DNA of 64,000 nt, taken from assembly GCA_958298945.1 (NCBI GenBank), contig OY282605.1, forward strand, positions 32,714,811 through 32,778,810, written 5' to 3'. Below are positions 23,894 through 34,240 of this stretch, one piece after another. The notes under the pieces are model-generated. The model had not been told where the DNA came from, made no database searches, and saw only the letters and a list, made by a program, of their open reading frames with translations. The DNA comes from Atherix ibis. Lineage: Eukaryota > Arthropoda > Insecta > Diptera > Athericidae. The stretch's first letter is position 1. Each line of letters starts with the position of its first letter. Both the position numbers and the translations under genes were made by a program.

Positions 23894-25021
23894 GATTCTA
23901 ATATTGGCCTTAAGAAGCATAGAACAAAGGCGATTTACATAGCCTGAAGTTATGCTACTTTTGGAAATAATATTTTTCATTGTAATTATATGTGATTGAA
24001 TGGTAAAAAAAATTATAGTAAAACTAAACAGCACATTTCGCCCAAAGTCCTGAAATTATAAATAAACAGAACTTTTTTTGCTGATTGTTTTTGTAATTTT
24101 TTACTTCTTTAGATAATCAAAAAAATTAAATATTATTTCTAATTCCTAAAATTAACTCGAATAGTACAGTGTTGGTTGAGATTTACCATAAATACAATCT
24201 TGGCAACAAACCAACCAGCAAGTATTGATTGTTAAACATATTTTGTGGTTTCCTTTATTACAAGTTCGGTGCGAAGATGACCATCAACCACTATTGCTAT
24301 GGAAATAACTATTTTGTTGGTTTTCTGGGGCAATGTAATCAGTGCGAAAAAAAATTTATTCAATTCTTAAAGTTCTTCCCTAATCATAACTCTTTATTCT
24401 TGTCTGTCTAGTTTTTCTTCCTATTTTCTACATTTTGATTAATTTATCATAAAATTTCTTGCTCAAAGAAAAATTACTGTATTAACCACAATAAATAATA
24501 ACTTGGCAAAAATATATGTGCCCATTTCTACGAGTAGGAGAGAAAAAAGAAACTTTCTTGTTTCAAGAAAACTATTACACACTCTATAGTGACCACTACA
24601 CCAAACTTTCTTTAGAAAACAGATAAACTTAAGGAGTTAATTTTTCTAGGTGATAAAGTGTGCAACTTAATGACCTTCAAAGAAATAATGTTTACCCTTC
24701 TTTTTACTAAGTATTTATTAAAAATATTTGCTCTCTTATACGTGTTTATTTTGCTTAGTATCAAACGAATAATCGACTTCAAATGATTTGTGTTCTTTCA
24801 AGTTGGCATCTCTGCTTTTTTCTGATGTTTGCAAAAGTCACTTTTATCAAATAATTCGTTATAAAATAATTTTTTTTTTTGGAAATTTGTTCGATAAAAG
24901 TGAATAGTTATTGAATTTTTTTTAATGACACTATTTAGAATATTTTCAAAATAACCCAATGATAGATGAAAATGTCAAACAAAAGAAAAAACACAAATAC
25001 CAACATACAAGGTAGAAGGAA
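23894..25021. other. AT-rich stretch without recognisable gene
   Basis: I see nothing supported in this stretch. Confidence 0.6.
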
Positions 25022-25918
25022 GGTTATCCAATTTTGGCTTTGAAAAATAAAATTCAATAAAATACACTAAAAATTCAGATTTTGATCAAGTCTTTATTCC
25101 GTTGTATTACTTGGACATTGCCATTATCATATAAATGACAGGACTTACTCTTTACATGACTTTTTCAAGCAATTTTTTAAGAGTTTTTCACACATTTTCG
25201 ACTGGAATTCAGCCACTGCTCGATTGATATTGGTTTTTAAATGCTCTCAAGTTTTAAAAGTTATCTACGTAAAACCCATTTTTCTTGCGATCAGAGATAA
25301 TACCATTTTCTACCTCCTTTTACCCCCTCCCCAAACCCCATTCAAATAAAATTTTATCTGCGTAAAATCAGACGATTATTGGAAGCTAATTGACATCAAC
25401 AAATCTCGATATTATATGTCCAGAAACTTATTTTCGCGTAGTAAAGCCAAAACTTTATCATTTTGCGAGGCTTGTGGTGCCGTTTTATTGAAACCACATA
25501 TGGTCCACATTAAAGTTTTCAAGTATGAATAAAAAAAATCGGTTACCAAGGGTCCTAGCGATCAGAATTGACAATAAGGGTCTCTTCTCTTTCACTTTTC
25601 GTACAATAAATACAGTGGCTTCTTTACAGTCTCTTGTAAGTTTTGAGAGCAGCATATGCCGAATAATTTTGCTTATTGACGTATCCACCGAGCGAAAAAT
25701 GACCCTTATCGCTGTAGAAGATTTTATTCTAAAAAAACAGTATCCAAAGCTTCTTTATTCCAACACCCAATATGCGGTGCCTTTAAAATCCATAATATAA
25801 AAATGGTAGACCTTAAATGACATATATGGCTGACAGCTATCAAATGACATTTTCCAAACTATTAAATGGTGGCTTAAAGATTCATATTATAAAAATGGTA
25901 AACCTTAAATTAAACTTT

Positions 25919-25972
25919 AAGGTAGCACTTGTTTAGTTGAGAGCAGACCTTTAGCTAAACAAGTGCTACCTT
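25919..25972. repeat. Palindrome 1 of the C0 array
   Basis: The arms read AAGGTAGCACTTGTTTAG and CTAAACAAGTGCTACCTT and pair almost perfectly around a short centre. The same structure recurs at 26077-26130 and 26235-26288. Confidence 0.95.
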
Positions 25973-26076
25973 AAATGACATATATGGCTGACAGCTGTCA
26001 AATGACATTTTCCAAACTACAAAATGGTTGCTTAAAGATTCATATTATAAAAATGGTAAACGTTAAACTAAACTTT

Positions 26077-26130
26077 AAGGTAGCATTTGTTTAGCTGAAG
26101 GCGGATCTTCAGCTAAACAAGTGCTACCTT
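26077..26130. repeat. Palindrome 2 of the C0 array
   Basis: Same structure as palindrome 1, with the centre TGAAGGCGGATCTTCA and one arm mismatch. Confidence 0.95.
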
Positions 26131-26234
26131 AAATGACATATATGGCTGACAGCTGTCAAATGACATTTTCCAAACTACAAAATGGTGGCTTAAAGATCCA
26201 TAATATAAAAATGGTAAACCTTAAACTAAACTTT

Positions 26235-26288
26235 AAGGTAGCACTTGTTTAGTTGAAGGCAGACCTTCAGCTAAACTAGTGCTACCTT
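26235..26288. repeat. Palindrome 3 of the C0 array
   Basis: Same structure as palindrome 1, with the centre TTGAAGGCAGACCTTCAG and one arm mismatch (CTAAACTAGTG). Confidence 0.95.
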
Positions 26289-26349
26289 AAATGACATATA
26301 TGGCTGACAGCTGTCAAATGACATTTTCCAAACTACAAAATGGATAACC

Positions 26350-27194
26350 TCACATTTATTTATTTTAAGGCCCTTAAGTCAATAGAGCTGTCCTGAATTC
26401 ATGGTAGTTATTATTTCCAATAGAACATAACCGATATAATAATTTTTACTCTATCTTCTTCACCAAATAATAAAAAAAAAAAACAATAATTCTGTAATAA
26501 CAGTTACTTAAAAAATGAAATTCAAATTGTACAAAATCCCAATAGCAATCATATAAATGGCGCTACAAACTCCGTAAATAGAATTTCTCAGAATTTCATA
26601 ACATATTAAATGACCTTTTCATCAACATCATCATCGGAAAATGAAGAAAAAATGAAGAATTTCGTATTCGTATTCATACTTGAATGGTTAAACACCGGCC
26701 GTAAAAAGTTAAATTGACTTTTAGTCTTTGATGCACTTCAATTCATTTCTTTATAAAATCTGTAGTGTCTGATCTTAAAGTTTTACTAGTAAATTTTATA
26801 TCTTTATTACGAGTAAATATTTCTATTCAGTTTCAAATCTGTTCATAGTCGGATAAATGTTGCCTGCTATCAAAATGGATAGTATTATTATTTTAAAATG
26901 AATAGCAACCCAGCTTTTAAAGATGATATTTATTATTGATTATTTGATTTGATTTTGTATTTTTCTTTTCTTTAGATTTAATATGAAATTAGTTTTTCTC
27001 TTTTACTTGTTTTAAGATCAAATTTTATAATAATATTTATTATTGATTAGATTGAAATTGAGTAAGGGAAGACCAAAAATTGAGTAAAAATAGATAATGT
27101 TGAAGAGGCTTGTGCCTAACTAAGTATTTATAATATTCACCGCATCATTATGCGGATTGGTTGTATACGTACTCGTACTATCAGACTTACTTAC
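26350..27194. other. AT-rich stretch without recognisable gene
   Basis: I see nothing supported. Confidence 0.6.
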
Positions 27195-27378
27195 TGGTGC
27201 CGGAGTGGTAGTCGTAATCCCACACAATTCCAGTTTCTAAAGCATCCTCTCGAAACTTGGAGCTATTCTCAAACGGAGCCAGTTCAGTTGAAGTGATTCG
27301 TCTTCCCTCAGGCTTGGAGAGGTACGATTTTTGTATGCAAACAGACACATTCACCGAGACTGTGGTATTCGCTGTTGG
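27195..27378 (-). CDS. Possible internal exon of an unidentified host gene
   Basis: On the minus strand an open stretch starts just after CCCTAG (acceptor AG at + 27379-27380) and ends at A|GTAAGTAAGT, an ideal splice donor (+ 27193-27194). Between them the frame is open for about 61 codons and contains VSVCIQKSYLSKPEG and REDALETGIVWDYDYH. Amino-acid use is balanced and the base composition stands out from the AT-rich surroundings. I do not recognise the protein. There is no clear polypyrimidine tract before the acceptor, and a second possible acceptor lies 11 bases upstream, so the start is uncertain. The plus-strand frame at 27331-27615 over it is probably a shadow. Confidence is low without a homology search. 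Confidence 0.3.
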
Positions 27379-28137
27379 CTAGGGCATATCTGCAACGATG
27401 ATCGTTACCTGCACCACGAAACTATATTCCATAGCATTTATCCGATTAACTTAAAGTTCAATGAATTAAAGTCTTATTGTACTGGCGAATGCAATTTATG
27501 GAACTTACTTGGCTGTTTGCCTGTCGCCTTCCTGGCAGCAACCTGTATGCCATGGATTCGTCCTCTTTCTCTGTCCATCTTGTATAGTCGCTTCCCTATG
27601 AAACTTCTCGCCTAGACCATTTCGATTTAACCTATTCTAACTGCAAACAACCTTTCATAGTTAGGTGGAGGTTCGAATGCCAAACTGGTTGGTATTGCAT
27701 AAATGGAAGGCTGAATCTTTTGGACTCCACCATTATGCCCACCTGGTTCGGTTCGCTGGATTTCTAGTACACTATGCTGATGTGCTGATGCTTATGCTAA
27801 GGTAGTTTTTTGGTTCGGTTGGTTTTATTTTAAATCTTATCACGAATTCAAATGCACCTTCATAAATGTGCATTCCCAAAAATAATCTTTACTTCAAGTG
27901 AAAATCGTTATTAAAAAAAAGTTTACTTCATATTCCAATTGAAATTCTTATATCAGGTGTTAACCGATTTAAATCTTTTTAAATAGTTTTTTTTTTCTGC
28001 ATTTTTATTAAAGTAGAAAAATTTTCATCTTCATTGGAGATAGTTTATTAGTGGAACTAAAATAATTTAATGTAATTTGTACTTTTAGAATTTGAAAATT
28101 ACATTTTTATTTATTTTTGTTATCATATTTATAAGGA
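27379..28137. other. Unassigned sequence
   Basis: The first 300 bases are less AT-rich and lie upstream (minus-strand sense) of the possible exon. The rest is AT-rich. No motif is recognised. Confidence 0.5.
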
Positions 28138-29371
28138 TTATCCATTTGGTGGTTCGGAAAGTACAGTGCTGTCATTTGACTGTTGTAAAAATGATATATC
28201 ATTAATGGTACGGTTTGTTTAGCCTAAAGTTTACATTTTTTAATTATGTACCATAAAAATAATAGAATAATGTATTAAAATTGTTTAAAAAAAAATTTAC
28301 AAAAGTGGTGATTTTTTACTGTTGCCACTTTTCACTCTTTAAGAGGAGATTCGGTTTCTCAGTGATGAGGCTCATTTCCCACTTGATGGATACTCCAATA
28401 ACCGAAATTTGCCGTATATGTGGATCTGAAAACCAACAAGTGACTATAAAGAAGCCATTGTATCTGCGAAAAGTAACCGTCTTGTGTGCATTTTAGTCTA
28501 AAGGTGTTATTGATTAAATATTTTCTTGAAAATAAAGAGTGGAAAACCGTTTTTGTCAATTCTGAGTATAATAACCCATTTTTTTTTACCTTGGTAAACT
28601 TGAAGATTTCTATCTGGACTATAAATAGTTTTAACAAAACGGCGCCACAAGTCACACAAGTCGACAAATTTTTATCTTTATTGCACGAAAATTCCTGGGA
28701 TTCGTAATTTCCAGATTTGGTGTTGTTAATTGGCGTCCAAGATCGTGCGATTTTACGCCGATGAACATTTAAACCAAGAAGTGACTATGAAGAAGCCATT
28801 GTATCCACGAAAAGTAACCTTCTTGTGTGCATTTTAGTCTAAAGGTGTTATTGATCAAATATTTCCTTGAAAATAAAGAGTGGGAGATCGTTTTTGTAAA
28901 TTCTGAATATTTATCCATTTTTTTTACCAAAAATTCTAGATTTCTATCTGGACTATAAATAGTTTTAACAAAAAAGCACCAGAAGCCACACAAGTCGACA
29001 AACTTTTGGCCTTATTGCACAGAAATTCCTAGGACTCGTAATTTATATGTTTGGTGTTGTAAATTGGACTCCAAGATCGTGCGATTTTACGGAGATAAAC
29101 TTTTATTTGAAAGTAGTGGGGGGAGGGGAGTAGAAAAATGATGTTTACACAGAATATTCTCAAACTTAAGTGCATTTAAAAAGCAACATCTGTCAAGTAA
29201 TGGCCGAATGCCATAACGAAATGTACGAAAAAGTCATTAAAAATTACCCCAAAAGAGTCTAGTATTCCATAATGGTAAGGTCTAAACAAAATATTGACAT
29301 TACAATTTCATTGAATCTTAAATTTTTAGTATATTTTATTTTAGTTTATTTTCCAAACCAAAATTTGGATA
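28138..29371 (+). mobile_element. Family C transposon, copy C1, with internal duplication
   Basis: The left end ATTATCCATTTGGTGGTTCG is at 28138 and the right end TTTTCCAAACCAAAATTTGGAT reaches 29371. The transposase remnant starts with FSVMRLISHLMDTP, a degraded FSDEAHFxLDGY, near 28347. It continues with SENQQVTIKKPLYLRKVTVL (near 28424-28483), then WASKIVRF, a degraded WPPRSCDL, near 28730. About 340 bases from 28431 are repeated from 28772, so KKPLYPRKVTFLCAF appears a second time. The family is Tc1/mariner-like (order FSDEAHF, KPLxPxKVTVWCA, WFQQDNA, WPPRSCDLTPLDFFLWG). No copy here is intact. Confidence 0.85.
28431..29110 (+). repeat. Direct duplication of about 340 bases inside C1
   Basis: 28431-28771 and 28772-29105 align along their length (AACCAACAAGTGACTAT versus AACCAAGAAGTGACTAT at the starts), with substitutions. 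The duplication lies within the transposase remnant, not at its ends. Confidence 0.9.
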
Positions 29372-29565
29372 CAGGTTTATGCAAATCATATACAGTCTGT
29401 GATAAAGACTTTAGTTTGTTTGCTTGTTTATTCGTTATCATATCGAGTAACATTAGTACTGAAATGTATATTCTAAGCGCCACGACACTAAAGGCCATTT
29501 GGCGACAAAGGATGTCGGGATAAAGTAATAAAGTTGTTTTTTTTGGGGAATCAGCGTACCACCAT

Positions 29566-29640
29566 GCCGCAGTGGAATTTGAGAAGCCACGACCTCTTGG
29601 ATGGTAGTCCAGTACGTTGACGACTTTGTTACCAGGCCGG
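29566..29640 (-). repeat. tRNA-like sequence (SINE head or tRNA pseudogene)
   Basis: Read on the minus strand from 29640, the sequence GGCCTGGTAACAAAGTCG resembles the tRNA D-arm/A-box. An anticodon-stem-like stretch (CTGGACTACCATCCAAGAGG) and GTCGTGGC...CACTGCGG in the T-arm/B-box position follow. The B-box is damaged (an inserted base and changed GGTTC), and the D-loop GG is lost, so it is not a working tRNA. It is either a tRNA pseudogene or the 5' head of a tRNA-derived SINE. No second copy was seen in the window. Confidence 0.5.
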
Positions 29641-30186
29641 ACTTTCGTAGATCTTTTAGGTAAGGATAGGTGATTTATAATTTTAGAAGCACAATAAATT
29701 CTTGGTTCCCCCATATTAGGAACTCCATTGGTTTCTCAATAAAGTGAAGAGGTAGCCTTTTTAAGGTGGAGTTGAATAGGATTAGAATCATCAGATTAGG
29801 TGGTATTTTAACAAAAAAATTAAGTAAAATCATCCTTCTCTCAAAAGTCCTTTTGGTTATTATTTCAAAAGAATATAGGAGAAGCTCAGTTAGAGTCTGA
29901 TTTTGCCTTTCCTTAAGAACTCGTTTTTGTTTAGTTCAAATAAAAATGTATAAAAAGCTCAGAAGCAGTTAATTGAATTTAAACTTCAACTCGAAGCACA
30001 CAACTTTCAACAACAAATGCTAAGGAATATCCCAAAAAATTCTGGCAAGTCTAGGTAAATATTGAAAAAATTTCGGTTCAAACATGGAAATAGAAAATAC
30101 TAAAATTTATAAGACCTTAAACAAGAAACCCCTAAACATGCAAGATAAAACAAGCTGTCGGTTAGAGAGAAAAAATAAAATTTTCT
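29641..30186. other. Unassigned sequence
   Basis: I see nothing recognisable. Confidence 0.5.
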
Positions 30187-30480
30187 TCATAGAGCTTTTA
30201 CAATAGTAGTAGTAAGGACGAATTTCATATAGCTACATGCAGAAATACACATACAGTTTATTGGCTTCAAAGTAAACCTAACAAAGTTACATTGCACCGA
30301 TTCTATACGATTAATATGAGTACTGGAAAAAGGCGACCCAAACCACAGCTGCATACTCACGAATAGATCCGAGGTATTAACACAGGATAGTTCTCTTGAC
30401 CATCGTTTTATAATGCCTAAAACTGCACTACTTTTAACAACAATATTGTTAATGTGGAGCATAAATTCAAGAAGTCGCCT
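30187..30480 (-). mobile_element. Non-LTR retrotransposon fragment (RT thumb)
   Basis: On the minus strand 30187-30462 reads VKSSAVLGIIKRWSRE, then a stretch ending in LWFGSPFSSTHINRIESVQC and NFVRFTLK. This is the thumb region of a jockey/CR1-like reverse transcriptase, which typically reads xxASxxLGFIKRxxKEF... then YxSxVWxPxxxxHIxRIExIQxxFLRFxLR. Unusually for this window it is open for 91 codons, so it is a less decayed fragment. No 5' or 3' continuation was recognised. Confidence 0.75.
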
Positions 30481-32656
30481 CCTCTTAAAATGTCGTTTTT
30501 GTAAAACTGTGGATGCTTGTGCAATTCAGCTATTCTTTAAGAAGCTCTGTTAGTATGTGATAAGCTTAAGTGGTCTTGAAACAAAAATTTACTAAAATCA
30601 TCCTCTTCTCAAAAAGTCCTTTTTTTGTGTTAAAATTTTGGGGAAGTTTTTATTATACACATACATATGTGAATATCCTCTTCAAAAATTATTTCTTAGA
30701 TAAAAATGTATAAGAAGTTCAGTAGGAGTTTTCGAAAGTTCATTTATAATTATTCTGTTTTTTTTTTAATTCTTACTAATTTTGTTTTAATATTTTCCAA
30801 TTTTATATTAATAAATGAAAAAAACTGTTATTGTTCCAGAAAGATAAAACTCTCTACATTGCTGTTGTGAGGTTTTGATTAACCCGAAAATAAACCATTC
30901 TGACATCTTGAAAATAATTTATTGCATAAGAATTTAAACTTGTCCTTCTCAAAAACGAACAAAATCATTTATGTTCTTTGACAGATTACATAAAAAAAGA
31001 AAAACATAATAAAGAAGAAGAAAAAGAAAAATATTAAAAAAAAAAAAAACAGTTAAAAGTAAATATAAAGATGTGTATTTATTTTTGGAAAAGCTGTGAA
31101 AAAAAAAAATAATTACAAAGGAAAACAATTTTCTCTTTTCGACAATTGCAAATATTGCAAAATATTTCTCTTTTAATGTTAATTTTTCCACATATCTGGT
31201 AATAGATAAAAATGATACAAGCATGAATGCGAATGAAAGAGAAGTAAGAAAATAATTGCACCCAACATAAAAAGTAAAAATTGAAAATGTTGTAAAAAAA
31301 AAATTTGTAATAGAATTGCATCATTTTTTGTACTAGTTACGATATTTTATGCTTCTTCCTCGTCACTCTCCTCATCGACTTTTACTTATCATCATCTCCT
31401 TTTGTAAGCGTTTTTTCTTCCATCTGCTCTTTTTCTTTCAATTTTGTTTTATTTTTTTTTCCAATTTGGTTTTTTATAATTTTTTTTTGTTTGTTTAAAA
31501 CGCATTTAACACTTGCGTTCCGATTGAATTGATTTTCAACTCTTATTACGTCATCGAAATCAATTTTCTTACAATTGAATTGATAATTATCGTAGGTTTT
31601 TTGTGTGCATTGTACTCTTAACAGGTTAGATAGATTAAAAAAAATTGTTTAGAGTATGTAACCAATACTAGTTCAGATATGCACAGTCACAACGACAAAT
31701 CATTTGGTAATTTATTTAAATAACACGTAAAAAACGTTGGGATTTAAAAGTTTTGACAAAACTAGCCTATGTTAGATACGAATAGTGTCGGGATTTCGAA
31801 GAAGGAAAAAAAGGAAAAAAAAATCATTATTATATGCAATTATAATAATCAAATAATGTAGGGGAGAAAATACCTTTTTGGCGGCTTAATAGAGGTTCAG
31901 ACCCAATCTCCGACTTAATAAAATCAAAGCTTAACGCGACCAACTTCACGCGCACACATAACTTCTTTAATAAATACCATCACCCTGCGGTCAGACCAAA
32001 AAAAAAAAAAAAATAATAATAATAGTTTTTCTTAATCGACAAACGACTAAGCAAAAGTGGGCGCATCTATAATGTTATGGTGGTGGCCAAGATAACTGAA
32101 TTTTTTTTCTTCTTTTCATTTTCTTACCTTTAAGATAGAAATTGAAATTAAAAATAAAAAAAAATTCAATTCACAAAAGTCCATTTCCAATATTCGTACT
32201 ATCGCCAAATAGAGGGAGTTTTAAGGCTACCATACCGTTATTATTAAGTAATCAATTGATCTCGTTTTAACCTTGAAAGTTGGGGGTATTTTCTTTCTTT
32301 AATTCTCCTTTATTATGCATGAACACATACAATACAGGGTTAAGGTATTAAGGTATGCTATATGGATAGATGGCTATCGAAATAATTTACAATTTTTTTT
32401 TTTGTTCAATATGATAAGTAAATTTTTAATTTTAAGAAAATTTTGAATTTAATCAATCTAGATAATTATTTAATTTCATTGTTCATTTATAAAATAAATC
32501 GATTTATAATATATTTAAAGTTTTGTAATAATAAATAATAATAAAAAACCCCAAAAAATATAGATTTAATAAAAGCAAATAAATGCAATCTGAAAGAAAT
32601 GTGTTTTTTAATTTTATTTTTACTATTTTCTATAAGATGGCGCTGTTTGTTACATA
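30481..32656. other. AT-rich stretch without recognisable gene
   Basis: Long A/T-rich tracts. The open frames near 30.9-31.3 kb are Phe/Leu-rich artefacts of the composition. Nothing is supported. Confidence 0.6.
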
Positions 32657-33538
32657 CGAGATCTGTTCAAAAAGTATCGCGAATTTTGAATTCCCGCGGG
32701 TTACGTATATTCGATTTTCTATTTTTTGTGGCGTTATGTTGGTACTTATGTCTCTCACTTATGCCGACAAGTTCGGCCATTTTGAATTGCACGTGCTTTA
32801 GCTCGTCTTCGATTTTTGCCCATTCGAAAAAATGGATCAAAGGATCTGTATCAAATTTTGTGTGAAAAACAAAATTAATTGCGCGGACGCATTCCGAATC
32901 TTGACTGTGGCATATGGTGAAGCTACCTTGGACCGAAGAAACGTTTATCGGTGGTACAAAATGTTCTCAGAGGGCCGAGGAGATGTGAACGACGAAAAGC
33001 CAAGTTCGGTCGAGGGTTTGCTTACAGTTTTCTTCGATTGCAGAGGCGTGGTTCATCATGAGTTCTTGCCACAGGAAAAAACAGTCAATAAGGAATATTA
33101 CCTGCAACTTATGCGCCAGAATCGCCCGGATTAGTGGTAGAACAAAAATTGGCTTTTGCACCATAATAACGCCCCTGCTCACGCATTGTTGCTTGTGTGC
33201 GAACTTTTGGCCAAAAACAACACACTAATAATGCCGCAGCCAACGTATTCCCCAGATCTGGCCCCTTGTGACTTTTTCTTGTTCCGGAAACTGAAGAGCC
33301 CCATGAAAGGATGACGCTACGCTACGATTGAGAAGATAAAGACGGCATCGAAGGAGGAGCTGAACAAGATCACAAAAAATGATTTTTTGAAGTACTACGA
33401 GGATTGGAAAAAACGTTGGCACAAGTGTATAATATAGCTGGTGGAGATTACTTTGAAGGGGACAAAATAGATATTCATGAATAAATAAATAATTTTTGAA
33501 AAAACACAAAATTCGCGATAGTTTTTGAACAGACCTCG
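32657..33538 (+). mobile_element. Mariner B2, internally deleted, complete ends
   Basis: Bounded by TIRs starting CGAGATCTGTTCAAAAAGTA and ending TTTTTGAACAGACCTCG, with TA on both sides (32655-32656 and 33539-33540). At 882 bases it is shorter than a standard mariner of about 1.3 kb. It is the only B copy here that keeps the N-terminal coding region with its start codon. Its deletion removes the second HTH and the first catalytic Asp region. Confidence 0.95.
32832..33480 (+). pseudogene. Mariner B2 transposase remnant
   Basis: ATG at 32832. The first HTH is intact (CADAFRILTVAYGEATLDRR, then NVYRWYKMFSEGR). After DVNDEKPS the frame jumps to SSVEGLLTVFFDCRGVVHHE, so the second HTH and the VITGDESW region with Asp 1 are deleted. 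A second gap in QLMR|QNRPD and a stop follow. Beyond it the other frames read HHNNAPAHALLLV (Asp 2 changed to Asn), PTYSPDLAPCDFFLFRKLK (Asp 3 kept) and the C-terminal ITKNDFLKYYEDWKKRWHKC. It cannot be active. Confidence 0.9.
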
Positions 33539-33617
33539 TACATATACGTATAAAGTTATTATCTTTATAGTTCGAAAAGTACAGATCTTACTTAGATTAT
33601 GGAGTATAAAGTTGAGA

Positions 33618-34110
33618 TAACACGGCGCTGTCAAATCGTTTAATTCTACAACAGTTCGATGGTATATTACACTGACCGTTCGATAGCCGATTTTCGCGCG
33701 TGCACGTGCAATTTTTGCTTTTGATAAACACAGATAAGGGAAAATTGAGCGAATCTATACATGATTTGATCGTGTGTGCTCGTTGATATATTATATATAA
33801 TATAACATCGTTCACGTTGATCGTTGCGAACTCATCATTTGCACGTCGTTTATTTTAACATTTGACGACAGTTCCCATATTTATTCTATGCCAGCATTTT
33901 CATTCATTCGTATTTATTTTATTTGTTATCGATTTTATTTAATTTATTACTTTAATATTAATTATTTAAAATTTAAAGTTATTTTAATATATGCAAAGTG
34001 AAGATTATTTGATAAAAAATTAAAAAAATAGCAAAAACTAGTGTATTTAAATAATCAAAATAAATAAATAAATGTAAAAAAGTCGTTCGTAATACTTTGT
34101 AAATAAAATT
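33618..34110. mobile_element. Partial copy of element E (E2)
   Basis: Aligns with 50850-51450: TCAAATCRTTTAATTCTACR, GCGCGTGCAYGYGCAA, CGTCGTTTATTTTMACATTT, CAGTTCCCATATTTA and AAATAATCAAAATAAATAAA occur in the same order. The terminal repeats found on E1 are missing here. No open frame is conserved between the copies, so E looks non-autonomous. Confidence 0.75.
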
Positions 34111-34134
34111 TTTTATTTACCTTCGAATATGCGC

Positions 34135-34240
34135 TGTTTAGATGTTCAAAGAAGAGGCTTTGGATCCTCGATGGATACGTCAGCAAGCAAAATTGCTGTA
34201 TGTGAGGCTCTAAAAACTCACAAGTGATTATAGAGAAGTG
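34135..34240 (+). mobile_element. Family C fragment C9
   Basis: A short match to the part of family C just before the KPLxPRKVT region: AGAAGAGGCTTTGGAT, then GTCAGCAAGCAAAATTGCTG, then GGCTCTAAAAACTCACAAGT. No ends are preserved. Confidence 0.7.

Larger units (their letters stand above)
25811..26340 (-). repeat. Four-unit, 158-bp tandem array made from the transposon terminus
   Basis: Each unit holds CATATATGGCTGACAGCTGT and the inner edge of the C terminus (CATTTTCCAAACTACAAAATGG). The CATATATGGC segment starts at 25821, 25980, 26137 and 26295, spacings 159, 157 and 158. Three of the units also hold a palindrome of about 54 bases. The last unit is the true element end. Confidence 0.95.
25022..26349 (-). 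mobile_element. Family C transposon, copy C0, with amplified 5' terminus
   Basis: The terminal repeats GGTTATCCAATTTTGGCTTT (25022 onward) and, inverted, AAACTACAAAATGGATAACC (to 26349) bound a Tc1/mariner-superfamily element in minus orientation. The transposase remnant at 25100-25800 includes a degraded KKPLYSRKVTVWCA-type stretch and NVDHMWFQ (25485-25688 frame). The latter is the 'DHMWFQQDNA' region with the second catalytic Asp in this family. The 5' terminal region has expanded into four tandem units (25811-26340). Related copies occur through the rest of the window. The exact family name cannot be settled by eye. Confidence 0.8.

Noticed and set aside
30949..31324. Two hydrophobic minus-strand frames resembling membrane proteins
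   Set aside because: Phe/Leu/Tyr richness follows from A-rich plus-strand sequence. There are no other coding signs.
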